A stretch of 64,000 nucleotides of DNA from Clostridia bacterium (GCA_017420755.1 JAFQOG010000028.1:1-64000); one strand, 5' to 3'. Counted from the first letter of the stretch, positions 43,288 to 53,301 are shown. A program made the numbers and translations. Notes: generated from the letters alone by a model not told the origin.

Positions 43288-44966
43288 AAAACGCAACAAA
43301 AATTGCAAGCTTAATTTTAGCTTTAGTGTTTATTTTCTCCTTAGCCTCCTGCGGTACATTAAATCCTGCAATAAGCTCTGATTCCCAATCGGATACTGAG
43401 GTTACAACTGATACAAGCACAGAAACTGATACAAGCACCGATTCCGATATAGGCTTCGGTGATGAAACAGGATATTCAGAGACTGCATTCACAGTTGCCC
43501 TAAGGTATAAGGGAGAGAAATATACACCAAGCGAGCAAATCACTGTTTATTGGAAAAATGAAAGCACCCTTGAGTCATCAGCCTTGAACTCAAATGGCTA
43601 TGCCGGCTCTGAAAGACTTGATGGAGATTTCAAGGTTTCAATTTCTGGCTTGAAAGAAGGCATGGTTTATAACCCTAATGCTTACGTGGCTACAAACGAT
43701 AACAGAAACATTATTATTGATGTTCGCGATATTGAACCAACAACAGGCAGAGGCAAGGATGAATATAACGGAATCAGACTTGCAAAGGCAGCTGTATATA
43801 GTGTTACCTTAAAAAGCGCTAAGGAAATAATATATTTTGACTTTTTCCCAAGGGAAAGCGGAATGTATGTGGTGGAGAGCTGGATGGACGTTGGTGAGGG
43901 GAAAATCAACCCATTGTGTGATGTTTATTTAGGCACCACTGTATATAAAAATTTTGACCAAACAGTTGATGGTGGTGGCGCTGAGGGCGTTTACACCAAA
44001 AATTTCAAAACAGGAATCAATGTCAATGATGATATGATTGGCAACGTTCTTACCTTTGGAATTCACGCCGATGCTATCAGCACAGACAACTATCCTGTAA
44101 CCATTATTTTTGCAGTTACTTTAAATGGAAGCTTTGATGAAATAACAAATCACGAATACGAGATGTATGCACCAAAAGATCTTGATGCATATCGTGAGGG
44201 ATGTGTTTATTACGATTCAAGCTATGAAATCGTTTACGCAGAAACTCCAATTCCTGGCAGAGATAACACATACGAGTTTGTAAACGACAATTATAAGCTC
44301 TGGCGTAAGGAAGAGCTTGGCGACGGATACTACCACGTTTACGATATGGAAAAATATAGCAGGGAAAAATATCCAAACGGGTATAAGGATGGATATCCCG
44401 AGGGCTATGGACCTATACTTTACGCACAGGTTAGTCAGCCGTGTCGATTCCTTGACAAGCCGTTTACCAATTTTGAAACCTATGGCAAAACGCTTTCTAT
44501 AAAGGTTTCTGAGGATTTAAGACTCAACTATAAGCACTTTATTGAGGGATATACAGCTCTTGCAAAAAGAATTTACGATGGGCAAACAGGAAAATATCTT
44601 TCAAGCTATTATTGTTATCTCGGATGCCCTTGTCATCCGATTGAGCAGCTTGAAAATTATGCATGCCTTGAGGGATGCACAAAATGTCTGCCTGATTGCC
44701 GAAATGTGAGAAGGGAATTTGTCACCGCATGGGATGAAAATGGCAATCCAATTTCATATTTTGAAGGAATTCAAGCCTATAGTGTTGTGAACGGAGGAGT
44801 TGCCGTGACAGAGGAATTGAAGGTGTTCCTTGAAAGACTCAACATAGCGCAAAGATATTTTGCAGATGGTGAGGGTTGGATGGAAAACCACGAAACAATT
44901 CACGTTGATGCAGCAGACGACTCAATGTGGCTGTTCCCATGCTTCTATTTTGAAAAGAAAAATTAA
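43284..44966 (+). CDS. Lipoprotein with Cys-rich C-terminal region
   Basis: A 560-residue lipoprotein (signal to about residue 22, lipobox SLASC) followed by a Ser/Thr/Asp-rich linker (25-55). The body is a beta-rich region of no family known to me. The C-terminal part carries eight cysteines in a short span (YCYLGCPCHP, then CLEGCTKCLPDC, about residues 435-470), suggesting disulfides or metal binding. Its ATG overlaps the stop of the VWA gene (ATGA), so it is part of the six-gene operon and a likely extracellular partner of the VWA proteins. I see no terminator after it. Confidence 0.75.
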   Translation: MKNATKIASLILALVFIFSLASCGTLNPAISSDSQSDTEVTTDTSTETDTSTDSDIGFGDETGYSETAFTVALRYKGEKYTPSEQITVYWKNESTLESSALNSNGYAGSERLDGDFKVSISGLKEGMVYNPNAYVATNDNRNIIIDVRDIEPTTGRGKDEYNGIRLAKAAVYSVTLKSAKEIIYFDFFPRESGMYVVESWMDVGEGKINPLCDVYLGTTVYKNFDQTVDGGGAEGVYTKNFKTGINVNDDMIGNVLTFGIHADAISTDNYPVTIIFAVTLNGSFDEITNHEYEMYAPKDLDAYREGCVYYDSSYEIVYAETPIPGRDNTYEFVNDNYKLWRKEELGDGYYHVYDMEKYSREKYPNGYKDGYPEGYGPILYAQVSQPCRFLDKPFTNFETYGKTLSIKVSEDLRLNYKHFIEGYTALAKRIYDGQTGKYLSSYYCYLGCPCHPIEQLENYACLEGCTKCLPDCRNVRREFVTAWDENGNPISYFEGIQAYSVVNGGVAVTEELKVFLERLNIAQRYFADGEGWMENHETIHVDAADDSMWLFPCFYFEKKN

Positions 44967-45116
44967 TTTTAAAAATAGATAAAAAGATAGAAATTTGTAG
45001 AAAAATATGCTACAATAGAATTTAACCAATATTGATATAATTTAAAATTTCTAACTATTTTTGGTTTCAATTGAAATTTTGAAATATATAAATTTATTTT
45101 AAGGAGGTCCTTTCAT

Positions 45117-48100
45117 ATGAAAAGGAAACTAACACTTGTTGTATGTGTTATCGCTCTTTTCGCATTGATTTTCACACTCGCTTCATGTGGCGAAAATGAA
45201 AATGACGACAAGAATCATACACATACATATGCGCAAGAATGGACTTCTACTGCAGCAGGACACTGGTATGCAAGTACCTGTGGATGTGCTGGAGTATCGT
45301 CTAATTATGGCGCACACGTTGACAAGGACGAAAATGGCGTTTGTGACACATGTGCTTATCAAATTTGTGGTCACAAATTCGAATCAACCTGGGAAAAAGA
45401 CGAAGACAATCACTGGAAAAACTCAACCTGCGGCTGTAAGGTCGTAGCAGAGAAGGGTGCACACGTTGATGCTGACAAGAACGGCAAATGTGACACATGT
45501 GAATACGTTGTATGTTCACACCAATATGCAACTGTATTGTCAAGCGATGCAAAAAGTCACTGGTACGCAGCTACCTGTGGATGTAACGTTAAAAAAGACG
45601 AAGCAGCACACGTTGACACAGTTCGTGATGGCAAATGTGACGTATGTGAATACGTTATTTGCGCACACGTTGACCAAAAGGGTGGCGTAAACGGTGGCAA
45701 GGACGGCCTTTGCGATGACTGTGAGGCTGTTGTTTGTGCACACACCTATGCAGAAACATGGTCAAAAGACGGCGCATATCACTGGTACGCAGCTACCTGT
45801 GGATGTGATGTAGTTGACAAAAAGGCGGCACACGTTGACGCTGACAAGAACGGTATTTGCGATGACTGTGAGGCTGTTGTTTGTGCACACACCTATGCAG
45901 AAACATGGTCAAAAGACGGCGCATATCACTGGTACGCAGCTACCTGTGGATGTAATGTAGTTGACAAAAAGGCAGCACACGTTGACGAGGACAAGGACGG
46001 CATTTGTGATGTATGTGATGCAGAGGTATGCAAGCATACATATTCAGATGAAAAGACATGGGATAACGAGGGTCACTGGTATCCTGCAACATGTGGATGC
46101 GATGTGAAGAAGGACTATGAGGCACACGCATGGGCTACTGAGATTTCAAAGAACGAGCTTGGTCACTGGTATGTAGCTACCTGTGGTTGTGAAGCAACAA
46201 AGGATTTTGCAGCTCACGATGATACTGTATTTGATGGTATTTGTGATGTTTGTACATATGTAATTTGTGCACATCCAGATGTAAACAAGGACGGTATTTG
46301 TGATGATTGCGAATATGTTGTTTGCACACACGAGTTCGACAACGAAACATGGTCAAGCAATGAAAAGACACACTGGCATCCAGCAACCTGCGGATGTGTT
46401 GTAAGAGGCGATGAGGCTTCTCACAGCGAGGATGAGGTTTGCTCAGTTTGTGGACGTTCATTTGAAACCAAGAATGCAATCGGAAACCTCGATAGCGAGG
46501 CTTATCTTGACGTTAACTCTGCAGTTATTATAGAAAATGCAGGACAAGAATACGAAGAGGAAAACTCATATAAGGTATATGATAACTACGTAGTAGTTAA
46601 GGATACCTTTGGCAACACAAGATACTTCTCATTCTATGGTGAAAACGATAATCTTCTATTCGTTGTTCTCGTAGATGAGTATGCAAGCGTAGTAAGAGAC
46701 TTTGACACAGAGGACGTTCAAACTCTTGTAGACATTATTAATTATTCAGCTGTATACTACAATGTAATAGCTAAAAATAATGAAGACTTTATCAAGGGTC
46801 TTTACGACCTCGGTGCAAACGGCGCATTTGACTGGGAAGGCAACCAAATTGGCGTTAGCTACGGCTTTACTGGTAAATCAAACGATGGCGTTTACACATT
46901 CTCATACCTCTACGTTGAAGGCGAATATGTTTTCGAGGTAAAGGGTGAATTCACTGTTGATGCTGATGTAAACGGCATTAAGACAGCAAGCGTTTCAATA
47001 AGTCAATATGACGCAACAGATGTAACAGTAGATGAAGCAACTGATACATACGTAATTAACGAAGGCGCAGAAGCAATTTCTTCTGAGACCTACGACATTG
47101 CACAAACATTTGGTGCAGCTATGGATTCTACAAGCAATCCTAACCCATATAAGGCATCTGACTATATTGTAGATGACTATAAAGTTACTGTAGATGGCGA
47201 AACAATCAACGATGGTGACACAATCAATATTGAAGCAGGCGACGAGCTTGTATTCGAATTTGGTTCAGATGTGGCTGACGTAATTAAGTTCAACGAAATT
47301 ACAGTATCAGCTACTGACAGCGAAGGCGAAGAGCTTCCAGAGTGGAGTGGCCCAGCAGGTTCTATTGGTGTTGATAGATATAATGATTTAAGACCTATCA
47401 CAATGGTTGCAAACATGGAGAATGTATATACAGTTGTTATCAGCGTTGAAGGAATTGAAACAGAAATTACTGTTAACGTTACATACAAGACACCAACAGA
47501 AATTTACTCTGTTGTTTACGATTCATTCAACGACGAAAATGTAACAACAAACACTTGGGAAATGTATTTTGGTCAAGAATTGACTATTAAGGCAACAGTT
47601 CCTACAGGATGTGCTCCTACATATACAGCAGTTCTTGGGGCAAACAATGCAGCAGCTCTAAATCTTAACGAAGATGGCACATATACATTCAAGCCAGTTA
47701 TGGTTGGTGATTTTGAAATCATCTTCAAATCAACAATTGATGAAACTGTAACAACAGTTCTTAATGTAACTGTTGTAAACCCACCAGCTATCAGCGATAT
47801 TCTTAACGGAACAGTTGAAGCTGAATATTTTGAATATATGACATGGACAGAGGGAACCATGACAATTGTGTTCACCCCTGCTTCCGAGGGCGCAACTGAA
47901 GGCACCTTGACAATTACAAACGTTGGATTTGATAATATGTCTTCAGCTGAATTTAACAAGAGTTCAACATATTCATATAAGTACAACGAAGAAACAAATG
48001 CAATTGAGCTCACATATGTAAGTGGCGAAGAAATTGAAATAGAGCTTTCAATTAACAACTACTTAGTTTGTGGACTTTATAAGTGGGAAAACCTTGTATT

Positions 48101-50960
48101 TGAGGTAGCTGAGGAGGAAGAGCCAGAAGACCCAGTACTTCCAGAAGGCCCAACAACAAGCCCATTTAATGTAACAACAACAGATAACTACCTATTGGAC
48201 ATTGAGGAATGGGATAAGTTTACATTTGTTGCTGGTGCAGCAGGTAACTACACATTCTATGTTCCTTACGAAATGGTAGATGGCGAATTCAGCAATAAGG
48301 TTGGTCTTGCAGTTGTAGGAGACAGCTCTCCTCGTATTGATTACCAAGGCCTACAAGGTGACAACTCTGCTACAATTTACTTGACAGAGGGTCAAGTAAT
48401 CGAGCTTGCTTTCTGTGGTCCAACAAAGGGTACATTTGAAATCACATTTGAGTATGCAGCAGCAGAGGCTCCAGAAGAGCCAACAGTTGAGCCAGGTCTT
48501 GCTGGCACATATGTAGCTGACAACGGCTATGGAACAACATTTGATGTTGTTATCACAGAAGATACAATCACATTCACACGTCCAATGTCCGCAGAGACTG
48601 TTTGGACATATGAGGTTGATAACGGTATCGTTACACTTTATTTAAATGGCGAAGCAATCACAAATCCTATGGTCGGTTCAGCAACAATAGACACTGTAAA
48701 CAATGTGTTTGCAGCTATGAGCTGTGACGGATGGGATTACACACTTACAAAGAAACCAGCTTCCATCGATGAGGAGGAAGGCATTGCTGGTACATATACA
48801 GCGACAGGTCCTATCGAAATGACTGTTGTAATTGACGACACAACAGTAACATTCAGCTATGTTCATCCAATGACCGGTATGACAATGAATGACCAATACG
48901 AGTACACAATCGTAGACGGTGTGGTAGTTCTTACACAAGCTGGTAATGAAGTAAATGCAATGATGGCAGCAATTACACTTACAGATGGTGTTCCAACAGC
49001 TGCAGTTTACAACGGCAACGACTTCACACTCGCACTTGCAGGTGGAGAAGAGGAAGAAACAGGCATTGCTGGTACATATACAGCGACAGGTCCTATTGAA
49101 ATGACTGTTGTAATTGACGACACAACAGTAACATTCAGCTATGTTCATCCAATGACCGGTATGACAATGAACGACCAATACGAATACACAATCGTAGACG
49201 GTGTGGTAGTTCTTACACAAGCAGGTAATGAAGTAAATGCAATGATGGCAGCAATTACACTTACAGACGGTGTTCCAACAGCTGCAGTTTACAACGGCAA
49301 CGACTTTACATTAACACTTGGCGGTGGATCAGGTGGTGACGAGCCTGAAATTCCTGATGAGCCAACAACAGGAACAGAGGAAAACCCAACTGTTTGGGAC
49401 GAAATTCCTTCCGAGGTTACAATCAACTCCGACACAATAAACAAGACATACTTCACATTCACAGCAACACAAACAGGCACACTTACAATTACTTACCCAA
49501 CAGCAGATTCATGGGCTGACCTCTTTGAAATTATCGACGGTGCAGTAAACGGTCAAAACTCACAAAGCGGTTATGAAACACTTACGGTTGAGTTCGTAAT
49601 TGAAGCAGGTAAGACATACCGCCTTGGTATTGGTACATGGTGGAATGCAGGCGAATTTACACTTCCAATTTCATTCACTGAGGGTGAAATTGGCGGTGGC
49701 GACGAGCCGGAAGAGCCAGCAGGCAATGTTCTTGTAATTGGTGAAAACACAGTAACCATTACAGAGTCTGACGCTGAGCAAGGCGGCTTAATGTTTACAT
49801 TTACAACATTCTATGCAGGTCAATACTCCTTTGTAAGCAATGATGTTGGTGCAAGAGTATTTGATGGCGAAGAAGTAGTTGGCTTTGGTCAGGTAGAGCT
49901 TGAGGCAAATAAGACATACAATGTATTTGTATTAGCTGCTGAGGCTGGCACATATGATCTTGAAATCGTGTTCACAGAGGTTGGTGGCGACGAGCCAACT
50001 GAAGGTACAATGGACAACCCAATTCTTTGGGAAGAAATCCCTTCAGAGGTAACTATTACTTCTAACACAACGGATTATACATACTTCAAGTTCACAGCAA
50101 CAGAGTCAGGTGCTCTTATCATTACATTCCCAGATGGTGAATCATATACTACACTTTATGCTGTTGTTGACGGAGAAATCGACTACGAAACATCACAATC
50201 CTCAAGCATGAAAAACAGAGCTCAATTCGCTATCGAAGAAGGCAAGACATACTTGTTAGGACTTGCAACATTCTGGACATCAGGTGAGTTCACAATTCCT
50301 CTTGAGGTTGGTGAGCTTACAGCAGATGGTTCACAAGATTATCCATTCGCAGGTGAATTTGATACCGATTACGTAGCTAACTTCCAAGGCGGCTACACAG
50401 GTCTTTACTACACATTTGTAGCACCTAATAACGGTTACGTAACAGTAACGTCCACATATGAGGGAACTCCTTGGCTCCAAATCGGAACAGATATCGATGA
50501 CTTGACAAACAATGTTGTAGGCATGGATCCTGAAACCTACGAAAACATATACGCAAACACAGTTAAGATGTACGTATTTGCAGGTCAAACCGTATACGTT
50601 GCAGTAGGCGACGGCACATTTGAAGCAGGTGAGGTTCCATTCAAGGTAACATTTGAAGCATTTGAGTCTGAATCAAGCGAAAAGGTTGCAGGCACATGGA
50701 CCGGAGAGGTTGATAACTGGGGTTCAATCACAACCTACACAGTAGTTATCAATGCTGACGGTACAGGCTCAATTGACGAGAACTACGGCTGGGGCTCATC
50801 CGAATACACAATTACATTTATCCTTGTTGACGGTTCAAACGTAACAGTAACCGCAGAGGATGAATACGGCAATATATCTCGTTATGTATTCGTATACGAT
50901 GCAGATGCTGATACTCTTACCGGAACAGGCGATATTAACGCTGTATTCACAAAGGCATAA
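45117..50960 (+). CDS. Giant multi-domain lipoprotein with Cys/His repeats
   Basis: A 1947-residue lipoprotein (lipobox LASC, perfect AAGGAGGT site). Residues about 33-450 hold eight units built on HW-x2-[AS]TCGC, AxHxD and nine CxxC pairs, period near 49 residues. Next come beta-sandwich regions, a proline-rich linker (around 1000), and a diverged plus two near-identical 94-residue modules (48503-49315). Alternating beta domains resembling pre-peptidase C-terminal domains contain the related segments WDEIPSEVTI and WEEIPSEVTI. No catalytic motif or sortase signal is visible. It is likely a long surface adhesin or binding protein. It follows the VWA operon after 150 bp with only weak promoter candidates, so read-through is possible. 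Confidence 0.8.
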   Translation: MKRKLTLVVCVIALFALIFTLASCGENENDDKNHTHTYAQEWTSTAAGHWYASTCGCAGVSSNYGAHVDKDENGVCDTCAYQICGHKFESTWEKDEDNHWKNSTCGCKVVAEKGAHVDADKNGKCDTCEYVVCSHQYATVLSSDAKSHWYAATCGCNVKKDEAAHVDTVRDGKCDVCEYVICAHVDQKGGVNGGKDGLCDDCEAVVCAHTYAETWSKDGAYHWYAATCGCDVVDKKAAHVDADKNGICDDCEAVVCAHTYAETWSKDGAYHWYAATCGCNVVDKKAAHVDEDKDGICDVCDAEVCKHTYSDEKTWDNEGHWYPATCGCDVKKDYEAHAWATEISKNELGHWYVATCGCEATKDFAAHDDTVFDGICDVCTYVICAHPDVNKDGICDDCEYVVCTHEFDNETWSSNEKTHWHPATCGCVVRGDEASHSEDEVCSVCGRSFETKNAIGNLDSEAYLDVNSAVIIENAGQEYEEENSYKVYDNYVVVKDTFGNTRYFSFYGENDNLLFVVLVDEYASVVRDFDTEDVQTLVDIINYSAVYYNVIAKNNEDFIKGLYDLGANGAFDWEGNQIGVSYGFTGKSNDGVYTFSYLYVEGEYVFEVKGEFTVDADVNGIKTASVSISQYDATDVTVDEATDTYVINEGAEAISSETYDIAQTFGAAMDSTSNPNPYKASDYIVDDYKVTVDGETINDGDTINIEAGDELVFEFGSDVADVIKFNEITVSATDSEGEELPEWSGPAGSIGVDRYNDLRPITMVANMENVYTVVISVEGIETEITVNVTYKTPTEIYSVVYDSFNDENVTTNTWEMYFGQELTIKATVPTGCAPTYTAVLGANNAAALNLNEDGTYTFKPVMVGDFEIIFKSTIDETVTTVLNVTVVNPPAISDILNGTVEAEYFEYMTWTEGTMTIVFTPASEGATEGTLTITNVGFDNMSSAEFNKSSTYSYKYNEETNAIELTYVSGEEIEIELSINNYLVCGLYKWENLVFEVAEEEEPEDPVLPEGPTTSPFNVTTTDNYLLDIEEWDKFTFVAGAAGNYTFYVPYEMVDGEFSNKVGLAVVGDSSPRIDYQGLQGDNSATIYLTEGQVIELAFCGPTKGTFEITFEYAAAEAPEEPTVEPGLAGTYVADNGYGTTFDVVITEDTITFTRPMSAETVWTYEVDNGIVTLYLNGEAITNPMVGSATIDTVNNVFAAMSCDGWDYTLTKKPASIDEEEGIAGTYTATGPIEMTVVIDDTTVTFSYVHPMTGMTMNDQYEYTIVDGVVVLTQAGNEVNAMMAAITLTDGVPTAAVYNGNDFTLALAGGEEEETGIAGTYTATGPIEMTVVIDDTTVTFSYVHPMTGMTMNDQYEYTIVDGVVVLTQAGNEVNAMMAAITLTDGVPTAAVYNGNDFTLTLGGGSGGDEPEIPDEPTTGTEENPTVWDEIPSEVTINSDTINKTYFTFTATQTGTLTITYPTADSWADLFEIIDGAVNGQNSQSGYETLTVEFVIEAGKTYRLGIGTWWNAGEFTLPISFTEGEIGGGDEPEEPAGNVLVIGENTVTITESDAEQGGLMFTFTTFYAGQYSFVSNDVGARVFDGEEVVGFGQVELEANKTYNVFVLAAEAGTYDLEIVFTEVGGDEPTEGTMDNPILWEEIPSEVTITSNTTDYTYFKFTATESGALIITFPDGESYTTLYAVVDGEIDYETSQSSSMKNRAQFAIEEGKTYLLGLATFWTSGEFTIPLEVGELTADGSQDYPFAGEFDTDYVANFQGGYTGLYYTFVAPNNGYVTVTSTYEGTPWLQIGTDIDDLTNNVVGMDPETYENIYANTVKMYVFAGQTVYVAVGDGTFEAGEVPFKVTFEAFESESSEKVAGTWTGEVDNWGSITTYTVVINADGTGSIDENYGWGSSEYTITFILVDGSNVTVTAEDEYGNISRYVFVYDADADTLTGTGDINAVFTKA
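45720..46013 (+). repeat. 147-bp tandem repeat inside the giant lipoprotein gene
   Basis: The unit starting tgtgaggctgttgtttgtgc at 45720 recurs at 45867, a 147-bp (49-codon) period, nearly identical over the Cys/His module. Flanking modules are diverged copies of the same unit. Confidence 0.85.
48781..49315 (+). repeat. 282-bp tandem repeat inside the giant lipoprotein gene
   Basis: Two almost identical copies start at 48781 and 49063 (282-bp period, 94 codons), encoding a beta-rich module with TATGPIEMTVVIDDTTV. Only a few synonymous-looking changes separate them, pointing to recent duplication or conversion. Confidence 0.88.
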
Positions 50961-50968
50961 TTAAAACA

Positions 50969-50999
50969 AAAAGCACACCGAGCAATCGGTGTGCTTTTC
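50969..50999 (+). terminator. Terminator of the giant lipoprotein gene
   Basis: aagcacaccga/tcggtgtgctt stem with gcaa loop, followed by TTTT. Confidence 0.85.
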
Positions 51000-51056
51000 T
51001 ATGTCAGACAGCAACGATTAATTTACGCCATTCCGAGCCTGTCGAGTAATCCCGAA

Positions 51057-51086
51057 AACAAAAGCTCCCTCGTCAGAGGGAGCCAT
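51057..51086 (-). terminator. Terminator of the two-component operon
   Basis: On the minus strand ggctccctc and gagggagc form a stem with loop tgac, followed by TTTTGTTTT. It lies beyond the inserted hairpin element. Confidence 0.75.
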
Positions 51087-51091
51087 TATTA

Positions 51092-51210
51092 TTTCTCAAT
51101 CTTAAATTCAAACCAGACAGTCGCCCTTGTGCAAAGGGAGGGGGACCACCTGTGGTGGAGGGATTGAGGTTAAATGTCTTGCGCTTTCTCAATCTTAAAC
51201 TCAAACCAGA
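51092..51210. repeat. 67-bp hairpin element flanked by a 26-bp direct duplication
   Basis: The 26-mer at 51092-51117 recurs at 51185-51210 with one mismatch. Between them, 51118-51184 holds two hairpins (cccttgtgcaaaggg and ccacctgtggtgg) like the dispersed intergenic repeats of gut Clostridia. The inner duplicate is the end of the histidine kinase gene. The outer one still reads WFEFKIEK followed by a stop, apparently the original gene end. Confidence 0.8.
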
Positions 51211-52594
51211 AGGTTGAGCCATTACCGACCTCGCTGGAAACACCAAAGCGTGAGCCGTGGAGAAGAAGAATGTTCTTTACAATAGATAGACCAAGACCAG
51301 TGCCCAAAACGGCGCGCTTATGAACCTTGTCAACCTTATAATATCTATCCCAAATAAGTGGTAGATTTTCCTCGCTTATGCCCTCGCCAGAGTCAATAAC
51401 CGAGATTCTTACAACATCATCATAAACCTCTTGGCGAACAATTACAGTTTTGTCGTCACCTGTGTAGTTAATGGCATTGTTTATAAGGTTATATACAACC
51501 TGCAAAAGCCTTGTTTCATCTGCACTGACAAAGACCTCGCAATCGCTTTCAAAAACAATATTATATTCCTTGTGCTCAAGAAGCTTTTCATAACGCTTAA
51601 CAGTATCTTGAACAGCCTTGGTTATTGAAACAGCTTTAAGATTCATAACCTGGGAGCCGGATTGAAGCTTGGAAACAGTGAGCAGGTCATTAACCAATGA
51701 ATTAAGCCTTGCGGTTTCATCAATAATGATTTGCATATTTTCAGGAGAGCGCTCGTCAGGGAAGTCACGCATAACCTCACTATATCCCGAAATCATTGTA
51801 AGAGGGGTGCGTAAATCGTGTGAGATATTAGCAATAAGCTCCTTTTGTGTGTCGCTGAGCTTCTTCAATTCAGCCGTTGCGGAGTTAAGTGCAACTGCAA
51901 GCTCGGCAATTTCACGCGGACCCTTTTCGTCAAATGAAACGTCGTAGTCGTAAAGAGTTAAGCTTTTCGCTTTCTTGCTCATCTTCGAAACGGGTAGAGA
52001 AATGCTTCTTGATAAGAAGAAAGAAACTATAACTGAAACTATAAGACAGGTGATTGAAAGAGCAACCAAGAGGCTACGAATAGCCAAAAGAGTGCCCGAT
52101 GGAGGAGTAACCTCTGTATTCACAATAACCATATACCACGAGGGGGTCGTGTCAACTGTGTGCTCGAAAACTCTAACAAAAACAATCTCGCTTGACGACT
52201 TTACAGGTGTAAATTCCCAGTCGTTTGCGTAAGCAGAATAAAACCAAGCGGAAAGCATTTCCTCGTTGCCTTGACTTTCTGTGATTGTGGCATCCTCGTC
52301 AGCATATATTTTTTCAATGCTACCTACGCTTTTATATTCAAAGACGGCGGCGGAAACATCGTGGTCGGACGTCTTTTTAGCAATATATGATTCCCAGCTT
52401 GCATTTCCAGCATTGTCGATAATGTCTGTGGCGGTCTTGTCCACCGCACGCTCCTTAACGGTTTTAAAAATCGCTTTTGTGAACATCATCTGAAATGTCC
52501 AAATCAAAGCAATAATGATAAGCGATAAGGCAATCATCGAAATGAAAATCTGGAGATTTATAGAGGGCTTATTTCTTTTTCCTCTGGTTTTCAT
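51170..52594 (-). CDS. Sensor histidine kinase
   Basis: A 474-residue membrane kinase: helix 1 (about 12-34), an extracytoplasmic sensor (35-168), helix 2 (about 169-193), HAMP (194-250), phospho-acceptor H259 in ANISHDLRTP, and a complete HATPase domain (NLINNAINYT, DSGEGI, GTGLGLSIVK). It pairs with the regulator gene upstream, overlapping by ATGA. The last four residues (AQDI) and the stop are encoded by an inserted hairpin element; the older C-terminus probably ended at FKIEK. Activity should be unaffected, since the change lies beyond the ATPase core. The sensed signal is unknown. Confidence 0.93.
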   Translation of the reverse strand: MKTRGKRNKPSINLQIFISMIALSLIIIALIWTFQMMFTKAIFKTVKERAVDKTATDIIDNAGNASWESYIAKKTSDHDVSAAVFEYKSVGSIEKIYADEDATITESQGNEEMLSAWFYSAYANDWEFTPVKSSSEIVFVRVFEHTVDTTPSWYMVIVNTEVTPPSGTLLAIRSLLVALSITCLIVSVIVSFFLSRSISLPVSKMSKKAKSLTLYDYDVSFDEKGPREIAELAVALNSATAELKKLSDTQKELIANISHDLRTPLTMISGYSEVMRDFPDERSPENMQIIIDETARLNSLVNDLLTVSKLQSGSQVMNLKAVSITKAVQDTVKRYEKLLEHKEYNIVFESDCEVFVSADETRLLQVVYNLINNAINYTGDDKTVIVRQEVYDDVVRISVIDSGEGISEENLPLIWDRYYKVDKVHKRAVLGTGLGLSIVKNILLLHGSRFGVSSEVGNGSTFWFEFKIEKAQDI

Positions 52595-53283
52595 CTTTCC
52601 TCAAAGCGATATCCCATACCGCGAATGGTAACTATGAAATCACTATACTTACCAAGACTCTTTCTTAAAATTTTAATATGTGTGTCAAGGGTTCTGTCGT
52701 CGCCGAAGAAATCATATCCCCAAACATCAGAAAGAAGCTTGTCACGAGAAAGGGCGATGTTCTTGTTTTTGAGCATATAGAAGAAAAGCTCGTATTCCTT
52801 TGGAGACATATCAACTCTTTCACCATCGATATATACAATGCGCGCAGTGATGTCAGCAACCAAGCCACCGTTTGCCAAGGAGATAATTTCGTTCTTGCTT
52901 TCTTCCTTTTTTGCCACTCTTTGCTTGGTTCTTTTCATAATAGCCTCAACGCGAAGCATAAGCTCCTTAGGAGAGAATGGCTTGATAACATAGTCGTCGA
53001 TTCCGATTTCGAATCCGTTGATTTTGTCATATTCCTCACCACGGGCAGAAAGCATGATGATTGGCACATCGCTTGTTTCCCTAATTTTACGGCTTGCGGT
53101 AAAGCCGTCAAGCTCTGGCATCATAATATCCATAATTATAATATCAAATTCGCCGTGATTGAATTTGTTAACAGCATCCATTCCGTCAACAGCCTCAGTA
53201 ACGGTAAATCCGTCAAATTCAGCATATTTGCGAATGAGCTTTCTTATCATTTCCTCATCGTCAACAATTAAAATGTTATACAT
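52591..53283 (-). CDS. OmpR-family response regulator
   Basis: A 230-residue regulator: receiver domain with acidic pair D8/D9, phospho-acceptor D52 (IIMDIMMPELDG), a conserved Lys in VIKPFSP, then a winged-helix domain (MSPKEYELFFYMLKN, DTHIKILRKSLG, IRGMGYRFE). The start ATG 53283 is chosen because AGAGGT (53292-53297) is 8 nt upstream; the GTG at 53292 overlaps that site. It is first in the two-gene operon with the sensor kinase. Confidence 0.93.
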   Translation of the reverse strand: MYNILIVDDEEMIRKLIRKYAEFDGFTVTEAVDGMDAVNKFNHGEFDIIIMDIMMPELDGFTASRKIRETSDVPIIMLSARGEEYDKINGFEIGIDDYVIKPFSPKELMLRVEAIMKRTKQRVAKKEESKNEIISLANGGLVADITARIVYIDGERVDMSPKEYELFFYMLKNKNIALSRDKLLSDVWGYDFFGDDRTLDTHIKILRKSLGKYSDFIVTIRGMGYRFEER

Positions 53284-53301
53284 TTTCATCACCTCTATTA
53301 T

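Noticed and set aside
48678-49220. Cys-rich protein on the minus strand inside the giant lipoprotein gene
   Set aside because: It is the antisense of the duplicated Thr/Val/Met-rich modules; the repeats keep the frame open on both strands.
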